From Deltaproteobacteria bacterium (lineage in GTDB: Bacteria > Desulfobacterota > GWC2-55-46): a DNA stretch of 51,945 bases. Location of the stretch: contig JABTVA010000018.1 of assembly GCA_015075075.1 (NCBI GenBank), positions 1 to 51,945 of the forward strand, given 5' to 3'. The notes under the pieces are model-generated. The model was not told the origin of the DNA. It searched no databases and saw nothing but the letters and a program-made list of their open reading frames with translations. Positions 18,448 through 29,096 of this stretch are shown piece by piece (position 1 is the first letter of the stretch; each line of letters begins with the position of its first letter). The position numbers and the translations under genes were made by a program.

Positions 18448-21400
18448 TCAATTCAGCCAGTCTTCGAGCCAGGACTTTCTGTCGCCCGCCGACCACTTCT
18501 TCCAGTCCCCTCTGAACCTTCCGGACAGCGTCCTGCCTCTTTTTGGACGTTCTTCGCGATATCAATACGTTTCCCCGGCTTTGTGATGTCGGGGCTCTTG
18601 AGCCTCGACACGTTGTACCTGTAAAGGAGCGGCCATTTCCAGGGGTTCCCGTAGGAATCCTCCCTGGCGATCTTCGAGCGTGTCTCCTTCTTTACTGTAT
18701 AGCGAAGCCTATGACGTCGTCGTACCGTAAGCTTGATAGGCTCATCGCTCTTTATGTCGCCTGATTTGAGCTTCTGGCGATGCTCGTCCGGAGGTTTGCG
18801 AACTCGTCCTGGAGCTTCGCAAGCCCGGCCGGGTCCATGCCCGACCTTGAAACGAGCTCCGTCTCCTTGCTGAGCCTGGCGATCTCGAGCTCGAGGCGCC
18901 TGCGCGCGTCCGTCTCCCTGGCGAGCTTTTCCCTTGTCTCGGCGAGCGCCTTTTCAAGCTCCGATATTGCCGCCTTCCGCGCGCCCTCGGAGGTCTCCAT
19001 GTCATAAGCGCGCCTCCATCACGCGCCTGGACTCGATCTCACGGCCAAGCCTGGACTCCAGCTCCGCCCTCGCCGCCTTGAGCTCCGTGAACGAGGCCTC
19101 ATTGGCCTCCCTCGCCAGAGTCGCCTCCCTGAGCTGGGCCTCCAGCGCGCTCCTTGCAGCAAGCTCCTGGCCGGAAGCCGTCTCAGTCTCCCGGGCCATG
19201 ACCGTAAGCTCGCTGTCGCCCGCCTCGCCCGCGCGCCAGCGCCTGGGCCTCAGCGCAGCCGCGCCTCAAGCGGCTCTGGACTCAGTTCCTGCCTGAGCAT
19301 GGCCTCGGTTTCGAGCCTCGCCTTCTTCAGCTCTTCAAATGCGCCAGGGTCTGCGTCGCTTCGGTAGCGCCGGGCTTTTCATGACTCGCTGTTCCTTGCC
19401 AAGCTCCTCGACCATGGCAGCGGGCCGCCTCGGCCTCGGCAAGCGCCCCCTCGGCCTCCGTATCTTGATGTCAGCTCACGGATTTCTCATTCAGGGTCTC
19501 AAGCAGGGGCCTGGTCGCCCGTCCTCGCGAGCGTCATCTCCGCTTCCTTAAGCATGGGTCAAGCTCGGTATTTCTGCTGATTACCGCCTCGGCCTGCGCC
19601 CTTGCGGCTTCAGACTGCGCGAGCGCGAGCTCGGCTTTCTTAAGCTTCATCTCAAGCTCTGTATTGCGTTCTATGAGTTTCTGCGCAACGTAGCTCGACG
19701 CCTTGCCCTGGAGGTTGGCGAGTCCGGCCTCCTTGAGCTTCTGCTCGAGCTCCGAGTTTTTTACTATGAGCTCCTTTGCGACCTCGCCGGCGGCTGCCTG
19801 GCAAGCGCGATATCGTCTCGCGGGCCTTTCGCCAGGCTCGGTTCCTGGCGCCGAGGGTCGATGTTGAGGCGCCGAGCCTCGCGGAGCTCGGCCTTCGAGG
19901 CCTCTTCGTTCACGCGGGCCTCTTCGGCTGGCGAGCCTCTCCTCAAGCGCGGCGTCTGACCGCGGCTCGCTCTTCCTTTTCCAGCCCTGGCGGCTTCGGC
20001 GGCGCGACTTTTCGCCTCATCGGGCTCGCCTCAAGCCCTGCCTCTTTCTCCCTTGAGTTCGAGCTCGCTGCAGGGCGGGCCGCTGCCTGGGCCTCCTGAG
20101 GCCTTATTTGTTAGCAAGCTCCTTCTCCTTCTTGAGGGCGCGGAATCCTTTTCGAGCGCGGCGATGGCTTCCGTTACGGCTTTCGCGGCATCTTCCGATT
20201 TCATGCGCGCCGCCTCCGCCTCGGCAAGCCTCGTCTCAAGCTCCTTTATTTTCGTAGAGGGCTCTTCAACGGCCGCCGCCGATGTGGTCTCAACCGGCAC
20301 GGCAGCCGACTCCTCTGTTCTCTTCCTCAGTTCGTCCCCGGCCTTTCTCGCCTCGTCAAGCTCGCTTTTGAGCGCGGCAATTGTCTGGGCATTCCCGGCC
20401 GCGTCATTTACCGCAAGCTCTCTCTCGCCTTTAAGCCTTGCGGCCTCCTTTTCGAGCGCCGCGATTGACTCAAGGCCCGCCTTCGCTTCCTCTTCTGCTT
20501 TCACGCGGGCCGCCTCTGCGGCCAGTAGCTTCTCTTCAAGGGCCGCGGCCCTGGCTGCCAGCTCCTCCCTCTGCGTCTCTTTTTTCAGAAGCGCCTCTCT
20601 GGAGCCCGCTTCCAGCTTCTCGAATTCAGCCTTGAGTCCTGCCGCTGCCCCCCGGGCCTCTTTAAGCTCCTCCTTCAGGAGTGCCAGCGCTTTCGTCCCC
20701 TCGGACTCGTTCTTTTTTATAAGCTCCGCCTCGCCCTGTATCCTGGCCATCTCCTCGCGAAGCGAAGAAATGGAAGCCGTGCTCTCTTCGAGCCTTGCCC
20801 TGGCCTCGTCCCTTGACCTCTCGAGCTCGGCTATTATGAGGTTCGCCTTCTCGGCCTCTTTCCTTGCGGAGACGGCCTCCTCTTCCGCCGCCCTTGCTTC
20901 CCTCCTGGCCTTTTCCAGCTCCTCGTCCTTCGAGGCCGTGACGCCTGTATCAGCGGTTTCCGCGAGGGGCTTCTCGCTTACAGCGTCCATCGAGGCCCTT
21001 GCCGAAATGAGCGCCTCCTCCGCCTCCTTGAGCCTGGCCTCGAGCTGGTCCTTCGCCTCTTTTTCGCGCGAGAGCTTGAGCTCGGCCTCGGCCCGGGCCT
21101 CTTCATGCTTGTGAAGCGCCGCCTCCATGGACTTCCTCGCGTTCTCGACCTCCGCGTATTTGGCCTCCAGCGCAGCGCCCCTGGCTGCCGCCTCTTCGGC
21201 GCTCCTCTTCGCGACCTCGGCCTCTTCAATGCCGCCCTGGCCCTGTCGGATTCCTCTTTGCCGCCGGGTGGCTCCCTGGCAAGATCGGGCCTTGCGTTCT
21301 CAAGCTCCGCAAGCCTCGCCTTATCTCGCCCCTCAGGGCCGCCTCGGCCTTTCTCGATTGATCGAGCTCCGACCGGGCGCCTCTATCGTATTGGCCTGGC

Positions 21401-23009
21401 CAGCCAAGAATCTCGCTGGCCCATGAGCTCGCGGTCGGCGTTAAGGTTATCAGGCTCCTCTTCAAGCGCAGAGAGCGCGGCCCTGGACTCGTCCCTTGAT
21501 TTCTCAAGCTCCGCGACCTTTGCAAGCCTTCCTCCGCCCCTTGTCGCCGGACGCGCGCTACAGTTGTCTCCGGGCCGGGGCTGGCTCCGGGCGCCTTCCA
21601 GCCGAGGCGACAGCCGCTTTCAATTGCTCCTCTGCCTCGGCGAGCCTCGTCTCAATGGCCTCCCTTTTCCTGAAGGCCTTTTCGAGCTTAAGCTCTTCCT
21701 CTTTCTTAAGGGTTTCCTGCTCGCGGAGAGTCGCCTCAAAGGCCTGGCTTATCTTCTCGGTCTCGGCGAGCCTTATTTCGAGCTCTGCGCTCCTTTTCCC
21801 GGCCTCCTCCGCCTGCTTGAGCGCAAGCTCCGCCTGGCCAAGGGCCTGGGCTGCCTTCGCCGTCTCGATCTCGAGCCGCGCCCTTATTTCAGCCTCTGCA
21901 TTGGCCTTGGCCTCGATGGCTGCGGCGTTCAAGGAGGCGAGTTCCCTTTTGAGCCCGGCCTCCGACTCCCGCGCCATTTCGAGCTCCTGGCGGAGAGAGG
22001 CGATCACCTCTTCCTTTTGAGCGGAATCTTTCCTGAGCTGGTCTCTTTCTGCGGAGAGCGAGCCGACCTCGCCCTCGAGCCTGGACAGTGCCGCAAGGCT
22101 CTCGTCGAGTCTTGCCCTGGCCTCGTCTCTCGCGCTTTCAAGGTCGGCGATCAGCCGGTCATCGGATTGCGGGGATTGCGGGGATTGCAGGGCTGCTGGG
22201 GATGCGGACCTTTCAGCTACTGCTTCCGGGGCGACCGTGGCTGGTTCAGGCTTCGCGGTCGAAGCCTCGTCAAGAGCTGTTTCCTTTACGGACTCGGTCT
22301 GGGCCCGCGCCGCCGCAAGGGCCTCTTCAGACTCCTTGAGCATGGCCTCCATTGAGTCCCTGGCCTCTTTTTCCTGGGCAAGGCGGCGCTCGGCGTCCAT
22401 CCTCGCGAACTCGTGCTGCTGGACGCGGGCCTCCATTTCCTTACCGGCCTTTTCAAGCTCCTTGAGCTTTGACTCCAGCTCGCCAGCCCTTGCCGCCGCC
22501 TCCTGCGCCTTTGCCCTGGCAAGCTCGGCCTGGGTCCAGGCGTCCTCGGCCTTTTTCCTGGCCCCCTCCTCGAGCTTGAGCTTCATTTCAGCCTCAAGCC
22601 TCTTCTTGGCCTCCTCGACGGCGTTCAATCTTTCTTCGAGGCTCGAGATCTCCTGTTTCGTCCTGGCCTCTATTTCAGACCTGATCTTTTCTCTTTCCTG
22701 CTCTATATCGACGGTCGCGCCTGCCTTCTCGAGCATCCTCCTCTGGCGCTCCTCTTGCGCGAGCGCCCTCTCTACCTTCCTCTTTTCAGCGACCTCGGCC
22801 TTGAGCTTGCTCTCTATGTCCTTCAGGGTCTCGGCGTCCTGCGCGAATTTTATCTTGGCCTTCTTTATCTCTTCCTCGAGCTGCTTTTCCTTGGCGCCCC
22901 TCTCCTTCATGGAGATCTCGAGCCTGTTCTTCTCCTTGTCTCCCGAGACCCAGGAGACGGCAACTGAAAATACGAGAAAAAGACCGAGTACTATGCCTAC
23001 GCCGCCCAT
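18448..23009 (-). CDS. Giant membrane-anchored coiled-coil protein with C-terminal LysM domain (many frameshifts)
   Basis: I do not recognise a named family. Reading across frame changes gives about 1,520 residues. The N-terminus is a membrane helix (GIVLGLFLVFSVAVSWV, residues 5-21) followed by K/E/A-rich heptads that fill most of the protein, with a low-complexity Pro/Ala/Thr linker near 22150-22290. The C-terminus has a LysM-type peptidoglycan-binding domain (about 18540-18720: YTVKK, SKIAREDSYGNPWKWP, LLYRYN, PGKRIDI) and a basic tail ending WLEDWLN. The first 480 residues are open, as is 20031-21128. Elsewhere single-base indels break the frame repeatedly, and the LysM KKGDTL motif itself is distorted by two compensating shifts. 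The tail after about 18540 is in another frame. Two blocks about 436 residues apart are alike (from 22415 and 21107). The likely place is inner membrane to periplasm, touching the cell wall. Confidence 0.75.
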
Positions 23010-23340
23010 CTAAACTCCGAATGCGTTTGGAATCGGTTCAAGCCCGATTCCTTGCAAGTAATTGTTCCGGTAGCGGGATTATACCTCGGGAACTTGCGAT
23101 TTTCAATAAAAACGTCGAAAAACAGGCCGGACAGAGCGGCCCCGAATACAATCCGGAGGTATTATCAAGCCATAAAATTAAATCTTAGAAATGGTTTACA
23201 TTAAAAATTTTTTCTACCCCGCCGGGGGCTTCCGGAAAGGCGCTTTATGCTTGACTTCCGGCCTTCTTTTAAGTAAACGTATACCGATTCACCTGTTCCG
23301 TCCAGCCGCTCTTCAATAATTTGTTTAAAGGATATTAGCC
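23010..23340. other. Gene-free divergent promoter region
   Basis: 331 bases lie between the starts of the coiled-coil gene (minus) and aroD (plus). No coding frame is convincing. An AT-rich tract at about 23165-23215 suits a minus promoter. TTGACT at 23251-23256 could be a -35 for aroD, but its -10 (TAAACG, 17-base spacing) is poor. Confidence 0.4.
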
Positions 23341-24033
23341 ATGGCTTCCAGGGGCCTTGGAAAGGCCAGGACTGCTGCCGTCATTACAGGAGGGGCAACC
23401 GATTCCGCGGCAAGGAAAGCGGTCTCGGGCGGGGCCGGCCTCATCGAGGCCCGGGTCGACACCTTCCGCTCGCTGGATCCCGACTCTGTCTCTTCTTCGC
23501 TCAAAAAATTGAAAAAAATCACTGAGTTGCCCATCATCCTCACCATAAGGAGCAGGGCGGAGGGCGGAACGGCCCGCCTGACCGAAAGTGAAAGGCTCGA
23601 ATTATTCAGGGCTCTTATCCCTTACGCGGACTATGTAGACATAGAGGCCAGCTCAAGCGGAATATTCAAAGATGTGGTAAAATCTGCCAAAGGGAAAAGA
23701 AAAAAGGTCATAGCCTCCTATCATAACTTCAGGTCCACACCAGGCGAGAAAAAGCTCAATGAAATCATCGAGTCAGGCCGCTCTGCGGGCGCTGATATAA
23801 TAAAGCTCGCTACATACGTGGGCTCGCCGGCGGATTTGAAGAGGCTTGCCCGGCTCCTTTTTGCCAATGAAGACCTGATAGTTATAGGCATGGGAGCCCT
23901 TGGGGCCGCCTCAAGGGTCTTTTTCCCCATGATAGGCTCCCTTGTAACGTACGCCTCGGTCTCAAGGAAGACGGCCCCGGGCCAGCTCTCGCTTGGGGCC
24001 CTGAAAAAGGAGTTCGAGCGTTACGGTTTTTGA
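23341..24033 (+). CDS. aroD: Type I 3-dehydroquinate dehydratase
   Basis: Third step of the shikimate pathway: dehydrates 3-dehydroquinate to 3-dehydroshikimate through a Schiff base. The 230-residue length fits type I enzymes. The catalytic pair is visible as H128 in ASYHNF and the Schiff-base lysine K155 in DIIKLAT. Other conserved parts are LIEARVD near residues 34-40, the TIRS strand end, and GxxGxxSR-like GALGAASRVF with PGQLSL at the C-terminus. It starts at ATG 23341 with a weak ribosome site. It heads the plus-strand run into gap-pgk-tpiA but is separated from gap by repeat copy 2, so it may be a separate transcript. Confidence 0.95.
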   Translation: MASRGLGKARTAAVITGGATDSAARKAVSGGAGLIEARVDTFRSLDPDSVSSSLKKLKKITELPIILTIRSRAEGGTARLTESERLELFRALIPYADYVDIEASSSGIFKDVVKSAKGKRKKVIASYHNFRSTPGEKKLNEIIESGRSAGADIIKLATYVGSPADLKRLARLLFANEDLIVIGMGALGAASRVFFPMIGSLVTYASVSRKTAPGQLSLGALKKEFERYGF

Positions 24034-24062
24034 GCGGGCTGCGGGGCGCCTGAAGGAATCAT

Positions 24063-24208
24063 TCAAGGCAACCTCAAAAAATAAATTTTCCCCGGTAAAG
24101 GAAGGCCGGGAATAAAAAGCGGAGCATGTATGATAGTATGTGAACATTTTTATTCCCGTAACTACCCAGCATCCGGGGAAAAGAACAATTTTCAGAGGTT
24201 GCCTTAAG
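24063..24208. repeat. Dispersed nested-palindrome element, copy 2 (best preserved)
   Basis: The most complete copy. Outermost arms AAGGCAACCTC (from 24064) / GAGGTTGCCTT (to 24205), middle arms of the TTTTCCCCGG / CCGGGGAAAA type, and inner arms CGGGAATAAAAA / TTTTTATTCCCG nest around a core with CATGTATGATAGTATGTG. It begins about 30 bases after the aroD stop and ends about 110 bases before gap. No open frame is inside. Confidence 0.9.
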
Positions 24209-24317
24209 TATTCGCATATGCCGTCCGATTGACATTATAAGCCTGTTGAATTAAGATACGTCTTCGCTCGGAATTTTCTCCCCTGACGGGGTAAAATATG
24301 ACGGCTTATGGAGGTAA

Positions 24318-25382
<1,065 letters not shown>

Positions 25383-25427
25383 TGAAACTCGAACGTATAT
25401 ACTGTCTCCAGCGGCCGGAGGTGGGTT

Positions 25428-26645
25428 TTGAACCAGGGGCTTAAATACATAGACGAGATCAATCTCAGGGGCAAAAGGGTCCTCATAAGGGTGGACTTCA
25501 ACGTCCCCCTCGATGAGAACCAGAACATAAGGGAAGACACCAGGATACGCGGCGTCCTCCCCACCATAAACTACGCCCTCGACGAGAACGCCAAAGTGAT
25601 ACTCGCTTCGCACCTCGGACGCCCCAAGGGGAAGAGGGTCCCGGAGATGAGCCTTTCGCCGGTGGCCAAGAGGCTCGGCAGGCTCCTTGAGAAGGACGTC
25701 GCAATGGCCCCGGACTGCGTGGGCGATGAGACGAAAAAGATGGTGGACGCGATGAACCCCGGGGACGTCCTCCTCCTTGAAAACCTGAGGTTCCACCCCG
25801 AGGAGGAAAAGAACGACCAGGGCTTCGGCAAGAAGCTCGCCGGGCTCGCCGACGTCTACATAAACGACGCGTTCGCGATGGCCCACAGGGCGCACGCCTC
25901 GAACGTGGCCATAACCAATTTCGTAAAAGAGGCGGGGGCCGGGTTCCTAATGAAAAAGGAGCTCACTTATTTTAGCATGGCCCTTGAGAAGCCCACGAGG
26001 CCGCTCGTCGCCATAATAGGGGGGAAAAAGGTCTCTGACAAGGTCGGGGTGCTCCTTTCGCTCTGCGACCGGGTCGACAAGCTCATAATCGGCGGCGGCA
26101 TGGCGCTTACGTTTTTCAAGGCGCTTGGCTATGAGGTAGGAAGCTCCTTTGCCGAGGAAGAGGCCCTGGATACCGCCAGGGAGGTCATTGAAAAGGCCCG
26201 CCAGAAGCACATAAAGCTTTTCATGCCCGTCGACTTCGTGGTGGCGGACAGGTTTGCAGCGGACGCGGAGACGAAGGTCGTCACCTACCAGGAGATACCG
26301 AAGGGATGGATGGCGCTTGACATAGGCCCGGCCACCGTGACCCTCTTTACGGAGGCCATACAGAACGCGAAGACCATCGTCTGGAACGGACCCATGGGCG
26401 TTTTCGAGATAGACGCCTTCAGCCGGGGCACCTTTGCAATGGTATCGAGCGTTGCAAGCACCTATGCAATGACCATAGTGGGCGGGGGCGATACCGATGT
26501 CGCCGTGCACAGGGCCGGTGAGTACGCCAAGATGAGCTACATCTCCACCGGCGGCGGCGCCTTCCTCGAGCTCTTGAAGGGCGCAGAACTCCCGGGCATA
26601 GCGGCGCTAAGACAGAAGAAGGAAAAGCCCAGGGCGGCAAACTGA
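25428..26645 (+). CDS. pgk: Phosphoglycerate kinase
   Basis: Transfers phosphate from 1,3-bisphosphoglycerate to ADP. The 405 residues are complete: RVDFNVPLD, SHLGRPKG (substrate binding), LLLENLRFH, the hinge, GGKKVSDKVGVL, GGGMALTFFKA, and the nucleotide-site NGPMGVFE and STGGGAFLELLKG. The start is TTG 25428 behind GGAGGTG, which gives the normal N-terminus; no ATG is nearby. It lies 67 bases after gap in the glycolytic operon. Confidence 0.98.
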   Translation: MNQGLKYIDEINLRGKRVLIRVDFNVPLDENQNIREDTRIRGVLPTINYALDENAKVILASHLGRPKGKRVPEMSLSPVAKRLGRLLEKDVAMAPDCVGDETKKMVDAMNPGDVLLLENLRFHPEEEKNDQGFGKKLAGLADVYINDAFAMAHRAHASNVAITNFVKEAGAGFLMKKELTYFSMALEKPTRPLVAIIGGKKVSDKVGVLLSLCDRVDKLIIGGGMALTFFKALGYEVGSSFAEEEALDTAREVIEKARQKHIKLFMPVDFVVADRFAADAETKVVTYQEIPKGWMALDIGPATVTLFTEAIQNAKTIVWNGPMGVFEIDAFSRGTFAMVSSVASTYAMTIVGGGDTDVAVHRAGEYAKMSYISTGGGAFLELLKGAELPGIAALRQKKEKPRAAN

Positions 26646-26755
26646 CAACCCTCCTCGTCCAGAGGCGAGGCAGGGGAGGATTCGAAAGCGATACGCGCCT
26701 GCAGGAAGAACGCGGAAGAGGACAGGCCACTCCGAAAACTACCCGGGACTGCTGA

Positions 26756-27511
26756 ATGCTGCCGCTAATTGCCGGAAACTGGAAGATGAACATGGACATA
26801 GACCAGGGGGCCGCCCTGGTCTTCAGGCTCCGGGACCTCCTTAGGAATGTCCAGGCGGTCGAGATCGTAATAGCCCCCCCGTTCACATCCCTTCATCACT
26901 TGAACCATCTCCTTGCCGATAGCGGCATCAAGCTCGCCGGACAAGACCTCTTCTGGGAGAAGAGCGGGGCGTACACTGGAGAAATCTCCGGCGAGATGCT
27001 CAAGTCAACGGGATGCAAGTATGTGATAGTCGGCCACTCCGAGCGCCGCCAGCTCTTCGGCGAGACCGACGAGACCGTCAGGAGGAAAGTCGTTGCCGCA
27101 TTGAGGCACGGGCTTAAGCCCATCGTCTGCGTGGGAGAGACGCTCGATGAGCGGGAGGCCGGGAAGACCCTCTCAAGGGTAAGGACGCAGGTCTCAGGCG
27201 CGCTTTCGGGGCTCGCGGGCTCCGCGATGAAGGAGGTCACGATAGCCTACGAGCCGGTCTGGGCCATAGGCACCGGAAAGACCGCAAAGTCCCAGGAGGC
27301 CGAGGAGGTGCATAACTTCATACGCGAGCTCCTTCATGAGCTCTTTGACCGCGAATCGGTCCGTAATGTCCGCATCATCTATGGCGGGTCTGTAAAGCCC
27401 GACAACATTGACGAGCTCATGGCCCAGCCGAACATCGACGGCGCGCTCGTGGGTGGCGCAAGCCTCAAGGCCGAGGACTTCGCCCGGATAGCCGGTTTCC
27501 AGCGGCTCTGA
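26756..27511 (+). CDS. tpiA: Triosephosphate isomerase
   Basis: Interconverts dihydroxyacetone phosphate and glyceraldehyde-3-phosphate. The 251-residue TIM barrel is complete. The catalytic residues are K10 (GNWKMN), H94 (VGHSERR) and E166 (AYEPVWAIGTG), with the phosphate-binding IYGGSV and GALVGGASL at the end. It lies 110 bases after pgk. No clear ribosome site is visible before ATG 26756, but this start gives the standard N-terminus. Confidence 0.98.
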   Translation: MLPLIAGNWKMNMDIDQGAALVFRLRDLLRNVQAVEIVIAPPFTSLHHLNHLLADSGIKLAGQDLFWEKSGAYTGEISGEMLKSTGCKYVIVGHSERRQLFGETDETVRRKVVAALRHGLKPIVCVGETLDEREAGKTLSRVRTQVSGALSGLAGSAMKEVTIAYEPVWAIGTGKTAKSQEAEEVHNFIRELLHELFDRESVRNVRIIYGGSVKPDNIDELMAQPNIDGALVGGASLKAEDFARIAGFQRL

Positions 27512-27671
27512 TTTTTACCACCCGATTTTCTCAAGAGACAACCCCCCATTCCCGCTCCCCCAAATCTTCCCTCTTGCTTTTTCCTTTCGGTATGGTTAAA
27601 ATATCCATTTTAAGGGCAAAACCTGCGCCCGTTAGGCCGTAAGCGCATTTCGGGCATTCCGGAGGATTCGG

Positions 27672-28046
27672 GTGTTTACTGTTCTCCTCATAATACATCT
27701 CCTTGTGAGCATCGTCATGATAGGGGCCGTGCTCCTGCAGGTCGGGAAAGGGGCTTCCATAGGCTCCACCTTCGGCGGCGCGTCTTCCTCGTCACAGACC
27801 ATATTCGGGAGCGCGGGGCCTTCGACCATGCTCGCCAAGATAACTTACGCGTGCGCGGCGACTTTCATGCTGACCTCGCTTGCCCTGACCTACATGTCAG
27901 GAAAAGACCGGACCAGGTCGATAATGGACGATGTGCCGGCCGCTACCGCGCCGGTAGCCCCGCCTGAGGCGCCTTCTACGCAGCCGGGCACGCCCGGAGT
28001 AGGAAAAAAGGTTAATCCCTTGACTGGCATCAGAGCTTCGTGTTAA
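27672..28046 (+). CDS. secG: Preprotein translocase subunit SecG
   Basis: Small inner-membrane partner of SecY/SecE that aids SecA-driven export. The 124 residues show two membrane helices (about 3-21 and 54-75) joined by the family motif LLQVGKGASIGSTFGGASSS and QTIFGSAG. The C-terminus is a Pro/Ala-rich cytoplasmic tail, longer than in E. coli but common in this type of bacterium. The start is GTG 27672 with GGAGGA 5 bases upstream. The order tpiA-secG-tRNA-Leu is well known from Desulfobacterota. Confidence 0.95.
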   Translation: MFTVLLIIHLLVSIVMIGAVLLQVGKGASIGSTFGGASSSSQTIFGSAGPSTMLAKITYACAATFMLTSLALTYMSGKDRTRSIMDDVPAATAPVAPPEAPSTQPGTPGVGKKVNPLTGIRASC

Positions 28047-28091
28047 TTTTTCCGATACCGATGCAAACATCAGGACAGGAGTGAAGTATCC

Positions 28092-28110
28092 AAAGGCCCA
28101 AAGGCCTTTT
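28092..28110 (+). terminator. Weak terminator-like hairpin after secG
   Basis: A 7-bp stem AAAGGCC / GGCCTTT with loop CAAA is followed by only a short T-run. It lies between secG and tRNA-Leu and may end or merely attenuate the operon. Confidence 0.45.
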
Positions 28111-28128
28111 ACTCTGGTCGTCTTTCAG

Positions 28129-28213
<85 letters not shown>

Positions 28214-28218
28214 AATTA

Positions 28219-28245
28219 AAAAATCCGGCTTCAGCCGGTTTTTTT
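28219..28245 (+). terminator. Terminator after tRNA-Leu
   Basis: A stem CCGGC / GCCGG with loop TTCA is preceded by A-residues and followed by TTTTTTT, starting 6 bases after the CCA. Confidence 0.85.
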
Positions 28246-28410
28246 AATTTCGTATCAAGTTGGCGGGACTCGAACAGTTTGCGAGCGCCGAGCGGATGCG
28301 AGGATGAGCGCCATCGGGAGATGGCGCGTAAGCGAGCAAACGCGGGGCAGAGCGAACGGCCGGGAGGCCGGAGCGGAGCCCTTAGAGTCCCCCCTTCGGC
28401 ACCAAATTGA

Positions 28411-28449
28411 GGGGTTTGGTCAAAAAAAGACCAAGCCCCTTATTTTTTT
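28411..28449 (+). terminator. Second terminator, after the tRNA-end copy
   Basis: An 11-bp stem GGGGTTTGGTC / GACCAAGCCCC (one G-T pair) with an A7 loop is followed by TTATTTTTTT. It lies 7 bases after the duplicated tRNA 3' end, the same place as the terminator after the real tRNA, but its sequence is different. Confidence 0.9.
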
Positions 28450-28568
28450 GCGACGGTAGGACTCGAACGGATTACGAGCGCCGAGCGGATGCGAGATGTA
28501 AGGGCCTCCGGCCATCCTCGAAGCTCTTCAGGGTGAAAACAGTTTCTTCTGGCCGGTTAGCACTTCTG

Positions 28569-29096
28569 CTATAGTCTTACGGCCGGGGCCCCTTCGAGGC
28601 TGAACCTGAACACCCTCTCCTTTACCCCGCCGACCTCCGCTACGACCAGCTCCACATGACGGGCTTTCTTAATGTCCGCACTCCTGAACTCCACCTTTGC
28701 CTCCCTGTGGTGGCCGGAGCCGGTTTCGGAGACGACCGTGGCCGCGTACTCCCTGCCGCCTTCGTCCCGGAGTTTTATTATGTCCTCGAACCTGTACGCC
28801 TCCAGGTCCACTGTGTGTGTGTCGAGCGCTACGTTGAAGACCGGTATCGCTTCACCGGGGTTGGCATAGGTGGCCTTGACCGTCACGCCGGCCTCTTCCT
28901 TCTCCTTTGTAAGCGCTTCGGCCGCGGCCCCGGGCTGCCCTGTCACGCTTTTCGAGCCCTTATGGTCCTTCATATGCTCATGCATATGGTGGTCCTTGTG
29001 CTCGTGCATGTGCTTGTCCAAGCCCTTCATCTCGCCGTTTGCCTGCGCTGCCGCCGTCAGCAAAAAGGCGAGAAGCAATACTGATAGTTTTTTCAC
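28569..29096 (-). CDS. Secreted His-rich protein, probable metal binder
   Basis: The 175 residues start with a signal peptide (MKKLSVLLLAFLLTAAAQA-NGE). A His/Lys-rich segment follows (residues 27-47, HMHEHKDHHMHEHMKDHK), likely to bind copper or another soft metal. The rest (about 65-175) looks like a beta-sandwich (VTVKATYANPGEAIPVFNVALDTHT), perhaps a small periplasmic domain; I do not recognise the family. The start is GTG 29096 with GGAGGA upstream. Its GTGA overlaps the stop of the preceding membrane-protein gene, so the two are translationally coupled. It is last in the minus metal operon. Confidence 0.8.
   Translation of the reverse strand: MKKLSVLLLAFLLTAAAQANGEMKGLDKHMHEHKDHHMHEHMKDHKGSKSVTGQPGAAAEALTKEKEEAGVTVKATYANPGEAIPVFNVALDTHTVDLEAYRFEDIIKLRDEGGREYAATVVSETGSGHHREAKVEFRSADIKKARHVELVVAEVGGVKERVFRFSLEGAPAVRL

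Noticed and set aside
21105..22355. 416-codon open frame on the plus strand
   Set aside because: Antisense of the coiled-coil gene; no signal, domain or ribosome site.
28385..28408. Attachment site of an integrated island
   Set aside because: The tRNA end is duplicated, but only 191 bases lie between the copies and no integrase is near. I list it as a repeat rather than an att site.
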